Below, one piece after another: positions 58,109 through 64,000 of a DNA stretch of 64,000 bases. The position numbers were made by a program, and so were the translations under genes. Below the pieces are notes generated by a model, which saw only the letters and a list, made by a program, of their open reading frames with translations, did not search any database and was not told the DNA's origin. Positions within the stretch are counted from its first letter, which is position 1. Each line of letters opens with the position of its first letter. This stretch comes from Hyphomicrobiales bacterium. GTDB lineage: Bacteria; Pseudomonadota; Alphaproteobacteria; Rhizobiales; Rhizobiaceae. The stretch spans positions 1-64,000 of the forward strand of contig UCIT01000062.1 in NCBI GenBank assembly GCA_900472625.1, given 5' to 3'.

Positions 58109-59467
58109 ATGAAAAATGCTCTTCTTGCGTCTGTTTCATTTGTTCTTTTGATCGCCGGTTCGGCCGCAGCCGACCAGCAGCAATTTCCTGCAAAGCTCGT
58201 CAGCCAGGCCATTCTGCCTGCCAATACCATGACGCCGGCTCCGACCGATGCGCCTGAATTCCTCAAGCATTCCGGCAAGTTCACCACGTCGGACCGCAAG
58301 CGCACCGAGGCGCTCGGCACCGTGCCCGGCAAGGATGGTGCGCGCGTCACCGATCTGAAGCTGCCGTTCGACGGCCAGCCAATACAGGGCTTCTCGGGCA
58401 TCAAGACGATGGCTGACGGCACGTTCTGGACGCTGTCGGACAACGGCTTCGGCTCGAAGTCGAATTCCAGCGATGCCATGCTCTTCCTGCACCAGGTGAA
58501 GTTCGACTGGGCGAACGGCAAGGTCGAGGTGGTCAAGAACCTGTTCCTATCGGATCCCGACAAGAAAGCCCCCTTCCCCATCGTGCTTGAAGGCGCGGAA
58601 CAGCGCTACCTCACCGGCGCTGATTTCGACATCGAATCCATCCAGCCGGTCGCCGATGGCTTCTGGATCGGCGAAGAGTTTGGGCCGTACATCCTGAAGT
58701 TCGACACCGAATGTAAACTGACTGATGTCGTCTCGACTGTTGTCAACGGCAAGCCCGTGCTGTCGCCCGACAATCCGACGCTGTCGGTTCCGGCCAACCC
58801 GGCCGCCAAGATGACGGCGTTCAACCTGAAGCGCTCCGGCGGCTTCGAGGGTCTGGCCATGTCGAAAGACGGTTCCAAGCTTTACGGCCTGCTGGAAGGA
58901 CCGCTGTTCCAGGACGACGGCAAGGTCGAGACCGTTGATGGTCGCACCGCGATCCGCATCATCGAGTTCGACACAGCCGCGAAGGGCTGGACGGGCCGCA
59001 GCTGGCTCTATCCGCTTGAGGAGAAAGGCATCGCTATCGGCGACTTCAACATGCTCGACGACAGCACGGCGCTGGTGATCGAACGCGACAATGGTGCGGG
59101 CACCAAGGACAAGGCCTGCGCCGATCCCAAGCAGCCGAAGCCGGATTGCTTCGAGGCGCCGGCGGAGCTCAAGCGGATCTACAAGATCGAGTTCAACGAT
59201 GCCAACGCAGGCAAGGCCGTTCGCAAGATCGGCTACATCGACCTGCTCGACATCAAGGACCCCGACAACAAGAAGAAGGCCGGCACCAAGGATGGTGTCT
59301 ACGACATGCCGTTCGTGACCATCGAGAACGTCGATCGGGTCGATGCCACGCACATCGTCGTCGGCAACGACAACAACCTGCCGTTCTCGGCCGGGCGCGC
59401 CGTCGACAAGGCCGATAACAACGAGTTCAGCCTGCTCGAAGTCGGCGAACTGCTGAACGCGAAGTAG
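58109..59467 (+). CDS. Secreted phytase-like esterase (PF13449 type)
   Basis: ATG 58109 follows GGGGG; 452 residues. Signal peptide about residues 1-22 (ending GSAAA). The body shows the esterase-like phytase pattern: PIQGFSGIKTMADGTFWTLSDNGFGSKSNSSDAMLFLHQ (in part), DFDIESIQPVADGFWIGEEFGPYIL, RSGGFEGLAMSKDGSKLYGLLEGPL, and YDMPFVTIENVDRVDATHIVVGNDNNLPFS. It is probably a periplasmic beta-propeller hydrolase for phosphate esters. The position near ppx and ppk suits phosphate metabolism, but no Pho box was found by eye. Confidence 0.87.
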   Translation: MKNALLASVSFVLLIAGSAAADQQQFPAKLVSQAILPANTMTPAPTDAPEFLKHSGKFTTSDRKRTEALGTVPGKDGARVTDLKLPFDGQPIQGFSGIKTMADGTFWTLSDNGFGSKSNSSDAMLFLHQVKFDWANGKVEVVKNLFLSDPDKKAPFPIVLEGAEQRYLTGADFDIESIQPVADGFWIGEEFGPYILKFDTECKLTDVVSTVVNGKPVLSPDNPTLSVPANPAAKMTAFNLKRSGGFEGLAMSKDGSKLYGLLEGPLFQDDGKVETVDGRTAIRIIEFDTAAKGWTGRSWLYPLEEKGIAIGDFNMLDDSTALVIERDNGAGTKDKACADPKQPKPDCFEAPAELKRIYKIEFNDANAGKAVRKIGYIDLLDIKDPDNKKKAGTKDGVYDMPFVTIENVDRVDATHIVVGNDNNLPFSAGRAVDKADNNEFSLLEVGELLNAK

Positions 59468-59483
59468 ACATGAAGATCGAATC

Positions 59484-59519
59484 AAAACAGCCCCCGTTCG
59501 AAGGAGCGGGGGCTGTTTT
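59484..59519. terminator. Bidirectional terminator between the phytase-like gene and ppx
   Basis: AAAACAGCCCCCG (59484-59496), 10-base loop, CGGGGGCTGTTTT (59507-59519). Perfect 13-base stem with A and T ends that work on both strands. Confidence 0.93.
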
Positions 59520-59544
59520 GCGATTTACGAAAACGTATGCCGCG

Positions 59545-61068
59545 TCACTCGAAGCGGAAGGCCAGCCGCTTGTTGGTCAGCTTCGCCAGCTGCTGCAGCC
59601 GACCGTCCAGGCGTTCGCCGGCGAAATCGTGGTACTCGGAGGGCACGACGAATTCGAGGTCGAGGTCCGGATTGGACGATCGCTCGAGGCGGAGATTGCG
59701 GACAATGCCCGGCATCGACGCCGAGAACAGGTAGACGACGCGCAGCATGCCGCCGAGCAGCTTGGCGCGCTCGACATAAGCAGGCGTGGCGATCGTCGCC
59801 AGCGGGCCGGTGGCGCCGTCGTCGTGCAACCCTTCGAAGCGGTAATAATTGGCAAGCGCGATGAAGGCGCGGCCGGGGTGGCTGATGCCGACGAAGGAGG
59901 TGTGGGCGATGATGTTCAGCGCCTGCAGGCCTCGGTAATCGGGATGAGCGCGCCAGCTAATGTCGGCTAGCAGGCAGGCGGCCTGACGATAGCGCGCCTC
60001 TTCCGGCGTCTCGACGACATCGAAGAACGGCATCATGCGACCGGTCCACTCGGATAGCTCACGGGCGTGCTCAGGCGAGCGTGCACGCAGGATGGCCAGC
60101 TCGCGGGCGGCCTCGATCAGCGGATCGGTGCGGCGCTCGCTGTCCGACAACAGAGAATAGAGATAGCCCTCGCGAACGCCCTGGCCGGAGAAGGAGATGA
60201 CGGAAGGCTTCATGACGCTCAGCACTTCCTTCATGGCGACGGCGCCATAGGGAAGCAGGGCGCGGCGGTACTTCGACACCGCCATCCAGGCCGGATCCTT
60301 GGAATCCTTGGCGATCTCGACCTGATCGAGAAACTGCATCATGGATTCCAGCGAGATCTCATAGCCCTGCATCATGTGCAGCGGATAGTTGGTCATCTCC
60401 ATGTGCAGCTTGGCGATGTTTCGCCATGTGCCGCCGACGGCATAGAAGGTACGCCCCTCGCCCTGCGCCAAAAGCTTGGAAATCGTCTTTACATGCTTGC
60501 GGGCGAAGGTGCGGGCCTTGTCCATCGAGCCGCCGGCATATTCCGACAGGCGCAGGCCACCGAGCGGCAGCGTCACGCCCTGCCCGAGTTCCTTGCCCTT
60601 GATGTCGATGAGCTCGAGCGAGCCGCCACCGAGGTCGCCGGCGATGCCGTCGGGCGTGTAGAAGCCGCTGACGATACCGAGCGCGGAGAACTTCGCCTCC
60701 TCCTCGCCGGAGAGGACACGGACCTTACGCTGCAGGATGGTTTCGGCGCGGTGAATGAAATCGGGACCGTTCGACGCTTCGCGGGCGGCAGCCGTGGCCA
60801 GCACGTACATTGTCGCGGCGCGGGCCTGATCCGACAACGCCTTGAACCGATGCAGGGCTGCTAGGGCGCGTTCGACGCTGGCCTCATCCATCTTTCCGGT
60901 CAGCGCAATACCTTTGCCGAGACCGCAGAGGACCTTTTCGTTGAAAAGGATCGTCGGCGAACGAGACAGGCCTTCATAGATGACGACGCGGATCGAATTC
61001 GACCCGATATCGACAACGGAGACCGGGGCAATCCCTGGAAGGCGCCCCTGGGCTTCTGATTCAACCAT
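59545..61068 (-). CDS. ppx: Exopolyphosphatase (Ppx/GppA family)
   Basis: Ppx removes end phosphates from polyphosphate. 507 residues; the ASKHA phosphate loops are VSVVDIGSNSIRVVIY and AGDLGGGSLELIDI, with the acidic GEEEAKFSALG between. The C-terminal HD-like part (WRAHPDYRGLQALNIIAH...) is present. It starts 12 bases after ppk on the same strand, a usual ppk-ppx operon. Could also hydrolyse pppGpp as GppA; the long C-terminus suits either. Confidence 0.93.
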   Translation of the reverse strand: MVESEAQGRLPGIAPVSVVDIGSNSIRVVIYEGLSRSPTILFNEKVLCGLGKGIALTGKMDEASVERALAALHRFKALSDQARAATMYVLATAAAREASNGPDFIHRAETILQRKVRVLSGEEEAKFSALGIVSGFYTPDGIAGDLGGGSLELIDIKGKELGQGVTLPLGGLRLSEYAGGSMDKARTFARKHVKTISKLLAQGEGRTFYAVGGTWRNIAKLHMEMTNYPLHMMQGYEISLESMMQFLDQVEIAKDSKDPAWMAVSKYRRALLPYGAVAMKEVLSVMKPSVISFSGQGVREGYLYSLLSDSERRTDPLIEAARELAILRARSPEHARELSEWTGRMMPFFDVVETPEEARYRQAACLLADISWRAHPDYRGLQALNIIAHTSFVGISHPGRAFIALANYYRFEGLHDDGATGPLATIATPAYVERAKLLGGMLRVVYLFSASMPGIVRNLRLERSSNPDLDLEFVVPSEYHDFAGERLDGRLQQLAKLTNKRLAFRFE

Positions 61069-61080
61069 GCAGGTCCAGTT

Positions 61081-63285
61081 TTATCTTTTTGTGCGGCCGG
61101 AAAGAAGGCCGGCAATCAGCTTTGGCGCACTTGATTTCAAGGCTTCACCGCGCCCGGACAGGCTTGGATTGGTCATGAAATACTGCTGCGCGTTGAATGG
61201 CTCCTCGCCCTTGCGCACCTCCATGCGCCTCGACGTCCCGTCGGCCAATATCTCGTAGCTCTGCTGATTGTCAATGAGATTGCCCAGCATGATCTGTGAC
61301 AAAACCTGTTCATGCACGGTCGGATTGGTGAGCGGCACCAGCGTTTCGACGCGGCGATCGAGGTTTCTCGGCATCATGTCGGCGGAACCGATGTAGACGA
61401 GTGCCTTGTCCGACGGTAGGCCGTGGCCATTGCCGAAGCAGAAGATGCGGCTGTGTTCGAGGAAGCGACCGACGATCGACTTGACGCGGATGTTTTCCGA
61501 CAGGCCGGGCACGCGCGGACGCAGGCAGCAGATGCCGCGAATGACGAGGTCGACCTCGACGCCAGCGTGACTCGCCGTATAGAGCGCGTCGATGATCTCG
61601 GGATCCACCAAGGAGTTCATCTTCATCCAGATCGCCGCCGGTGCGCCGTTCTTGGCGTGCTTGATCTCCTCGTCGATGTGGCGAAGGATGCGCGAGCGCA
61701 GCGTGTAGGGCGAGACCGCGAGCTTCATGCTCTCTTCGGGTTCGCCATAGCCGGTGATGAAGTTGAAGATGTTGGCCATGTCATGGGCAATCACCGGATT
61801 GCAGGTGAAGAACGACAGGTCGGTGTAGATCTTGGCTGTGATCGGATGGTAGTTGCCGGTGCCGAGATGGCAGTAGCTGCGCAGCTTTCCCTCTTCGCGG
61901 CGAACGACCAGCGACATCTTCGAGTGGGTCTTCAACTCGATGAAGCCGAAGACGACCTGCACGCCGGCACGCTCGAGATCTCGTGCCCAGCGGATGTTGG
62001 CCTCTTCGTCGAAGCGGGCCTTGAGCTCGACCAGCGCCGTCACCGACTTGCCGGACTCGGCGGCGTCGATCAGGGCGCGGACGATCGGGCTGTCGTTGGA
62101 GGTACGATAGAGCGTCTGCTTTATCGCCAGAACGTCAGGATCGCGCGCAGCCTGGAGCAGAAACTGGACCACCACGTCGAAGGACTCGTAGGGGTGATGG
62201 ACCACCATGTCCTTTTCGCGGATGGCGGCGAAGCAGTCTCCGGCGTGCTCGCGGACGCGTTCGGGAAATCGGGCATTGTAGGTCGGAAACCGGAGGTCAT
62301 CGCGCGGCGCCTTGGTGATCTCCGACAGCGTGTTCAGCGCCAGCAGGCCCGGCAGGACGGCAACACGGTTGTCGGGCACATTGGCAGCCTGCACCACGAA
62401 CTGGCGCAGCGAGGCCGGCATCTCGGAATCGGTCTCGATACGGATGACAGAACCACGGCGGCGGCGCTTCAGCGCGGTCTCGAAGAAACGGACGAGATCC
62501 TCGGCTTCTTCCTCGACTTCGATATCGCTGTCGCGAATGATGCGGAACGTTCCCGAGCCCTGCACCTCGTAGCCGGGATAGAGCCGGTAGATGAAGATGT
62601 TGGCGACATCCTCGAGGGTGATGTAGCGGATCGTGTTGCCGTCGTCGGGCAGACGCACGAAACGATCGAGGGCGGGCGGCAGGCGCAGCAGCGCCGTCAT
62701 CGGCTCGCGCCCGTTCTTGCTGACGAGCTGCAGGCCGATCGAGAAGCCGAGATTGGGAATGAACGGGAACGGGTGTGCCGGGTCGATCGACAGCGGCGTC
62801 AGGACCGGGAAGATCGCCTGCTCGAACTCGGTGGCCAGCCAGCTGCGATCGGCTTCGCTCAGCGCGCCGGGGCGCACGATCAGGATATCTTCCTTGGCGA
62901 GATATTGCTGCAGCACCGCCAGCGAGGCCTGCTGCTCCATCTGCAGATTGTCGATCTCCTGCAGGATGGATTCAAGCTGCTCGGCCGGGGTCTTGCCATC
63001 GGGCGTGCGGACGACGATGTTCTGGCGCACCTGACCTTCGAGACCGGCGACGCGGACCATGAAGAACTCATCGAGGTTGGCGGCGGAAATGGACAGGAAG
63101 CGGACGCGCTCGAGCAAGGGGTGCTCGGTGTTCAGCGTCTCCTCGAGAACACGGCGGTTGAACTGCAGCCAGGAAAATTCGCGGTTGATGAAACGCTCGG
63201 GACTGGAGAGCAGCTCTTCGAGCGGAGGAACGTTTCCCCTGGCTTCAGGGGTCGGTTCCTGGTGGTCCGCGACTGCACTGTCCAT
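61081..63285 (-). CDS. ppk: Polyphosphate kinase 1
   Basis: Ppk builds polyphosphate from ATP. I choose ATG 63285 (MDSAVADHQEP) over an upstream TTG; 734 residues. INREFSWLQFNRRVLEE opens the N-domain; the phospho-His is in YCHLGTGNYHPITAKIYTDL, the second essential His in HSRIFCFGNG, with RFDEEANIRWARDLE in between. All key residues present. hdaA lies upstream (66 bases), ppx downstream. Confidence 0.95.
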   Translation of the reverse strand: MDSAVADHQEPTPEARGNVPPLEELLSSPERFINREFSWLQFNRRVLEETLNTEHPLLERVRFLSISAANLDEFFMVRVAGLEGQVRQNIVVRTPDGKTPAEQLESILQEIDNLQMEQQASLAVLQQYLAKEDILIVRPGALSEADRSWLATEFEQAIFPVLTPLSIDPAHPFPFIPNLGFSIGLQLVSKNGREPMTALLRLPPALDRFVRLPDDGNTIRYITLEDVANIFIYRLYPGYEVQGSGTFRIIRDSDIEVEEEAEDLVRFFETALKRRRRGSVIRIETDSEMPASLRQFVVQAANVPDNRVAVLPGLLALNTLSEITKAPRDDLRFPTYNARFPERVREHAGDCFAAIREKDMVVHHPYESFDVVVQFLLQAARDPDVLAIKQTLYRTSNDSPIVRALIDAAESGKSVTALVELKARFDEEANIRWARDLERAGVQVVFGFIELKTHSKMSLVVRREEGKLRSYCHLGTGNYHPITAKIYTDLSFFTCNPVIAHDMANIFNFITGYGEPEESMKLAVSPYTLRSRILRHIDEEIKHAKNGAPAAIWMKMNSLVDPEIIDALYTASHAGVEVDLVIRGICCLRPRVPGLSENIRVKSIVGRFLEHSRIFCFGNGHGLPSDKALVYIGSADMMPRNLDRRVETLVPLTNPTVHEQVLSQIMLGNLIDNQQSYEILADGTSRRMEVRKGEEPFNAQQYFMTNPSLSGRGEALKSSAPKLIAGLLSGRTKR

Positions 63286-63351
63286 CGTGTCTCTGTCCCC
63301 TTTTGATTGCGCCAAGCCGAATATATCAGTTTCACGACGGAACTGTGACAG

Positions 63352-64000
63352 TCAATCGACCGGGTCGGAATTGCCCAATTCATTCAACACTTCGGCGGCA
63401 AGCGAACGGTTGATCCTCGTGCCGCGGGCGAGCGCCAGATGGTCCAGTCGCTCGACGATCGTCTGGGCGGCATTCAGCGACCGCTCCATCCTGGCGACAA
63501 TGTAGAGGACGAGTTTGTCATCTATGTAAAGCTGCCGATCTGCGAACAGCTTGACGATGACCTGCGACAGCAGCTCCTCGTCCGGCTCGCCGATCTCGAC
63601 AACGGTCGCGGCCTTCAGGCGCGATCGCAGGTCGGCCAGCTCAACCGGCCAGGACATCGGCCAGAGGCGTGATGTCATCAGCAGGCTGTGTCCGTTTTCG
63701 CGAACGCTGTTGATGACATGGAACAGCTCGGTGTCGTCGAAGCCGAGGCGATCGACATCTTCGAAGAGGACGGGACCATTGGCGGCCTCGATGGCGGCGT
63801 TGGCGCCAGCCTTCGGGTGGATGGAGACCGCGCCGCTGTGGTCTTTCCAGATGTTGGCGAGATGCGATTTTCCCGAGCCGACAGGACCGGCGAGAATGAC
63901 GACCGGCGATGGCCATTGCGGCCAGGCATCGACGATCTCGACAGCAGCCGCAAGGCGTTCGGAGACCAGCAGGTCGTCCCGTCCAGTCGCGGCATCATGC
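63352..64000 (-). CDS. hdaA: DnaA-related regulatory ATPase HdaA (partial, N-terminus outside window)
   Basis: The frame runs off the right edge (first full codon at 63999) and ends at 63352. Seen here: the AAA+ Walker A GPVGSGKSHLA, Walker B VLFEDVDR, sensor 1 in LLMTSRLWP and the lid (LIVKLFADRQLYIDD-like region). No DnaA DNA-binding domain IV follows, so it is the Hda type, which with the clamp turns DnaA-ATP into DnaA-ADP. Upstream of ppk on the same strand. A shorter frame from an internal ATG at 63678 is not the real start. Confidence 0.9.
   Translation of the reverse strand, partial: HDAATGRDDLLVSERLAAAVEIVDAWPQWPSPVVILAGPVGSGKSHLANIWKDHSGAVSIHPKAGANAAIEAANGPVLFEDVDRLGFDDTELFHVINSVRENGHSLLMTSRLWPMSWPVELADLRSRLKAATVVEIGEPDEELLSQVIVKLFADRQLYIDDKLVLYIVARMERSLNAAQTIVERLDHLALARGTRINRSLAAEVLNELGNSDPVD

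Noticed and set aside
61423..63306. Rightward open frame of 627 codons
   Set aside because: It lies wholly opposite ppk, whose motifs are intact; GC-rich codon bias opens the complementary frame.

Overview
The window is a gene-dense, GC-rich stretch of an alphaproteobacterial chromosome, most likely Rhizobiales (Rhizobium/Agrobacterium type). The reasons are the gene order (amiC-mrcA-prfB; plsX-fabH-ihfA-merR; glyA-nrdR-ribD-ribE; ppk-ppx beside hdaA), the rhizobial ldtR/ldtP pair, DUF2842 and CBP3-like proteins, a magnesium-type HemB, and a RIME/Bru-RS-like palindromic repeat. I did not assign a species. Nearly all genes are core housekeeping genes.

Layout. 1-2.85 kb: start of tuf, a membrane protein, tRNA-Gly and tRNA-Tyr behind a good promoter, rlmB, two tiny membrane peptides and tRNA-Thr. 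2.9-5.5 kb: a small glycan cassette next to tRNA-Thr, with two predicted sialyltransferase-fold enzymes around a GT8-like enzyme. 5.7-12.3 kb: nadK, a secreted protein, and the leftward amiC-mrcA-prfB group, in which prfB carries the classic RF2 frameshift site. 12.3-17.7 kb: rne with a long leader, ctaA, DUF2842. 17.8-26.0 kb: a Wzx/Wzy-type exopolysaccharide locus (CelD-like acetyltransferase, Wzc-like co-polymerase with a degenerate kinase domain, Wza-like export lipoprotein, GT4, phosphoglycosyltransferase, Wzy-like polymerase). 26.0-33.6 kb: small regulators, tRNA-Pro, HAD phosphatase, the DUF177-plsX-fabH-ihfA-merR group, CBP3 chaperone and bamE. 33.6-41.9 kb: hppA, nusB, ribH, a cupin/GNAT pair, ribE, ribD (interrupted in frame by a palindromic repeat), nrdR and glyA. 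42.0-48.2 kb: ldtP, ldtR, DUF6163, hemB, RDD, bpt, SRPBCC. 48.3-64.0 kb: parC, a secreted protein, aspS, multicopper oxidase, rnd, a membrane cyclase, a phytase-like esterase, ppx, ppk and partial hdaA.

The genes fall into linked functions: translation and its quality control (tuf, tRNAs, rlmB, prfB, aspS, bpt), envelope building (mrcA, amiC, ldtP, bamE, the EPS locus, the glycan cassette), lipid and cofactor synthesis (plsX, fabH, riboflavin genes, hemB, ctaA), and phosphate/nucleotide economy (hppA, ppk, ppx, nadK, nrdR).

I found no insertion sequence, prophage, CRISPR array, toxin-antitoxin pair or defence island. The most unusual items are the sialyltransferase-fold cassette, the repeat inside ribD, the kinase-dead-looking Wzc, and the folded region beside tRNA-Pro. 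All reading was by eye; family names rest on recognised motifs, not on searches.
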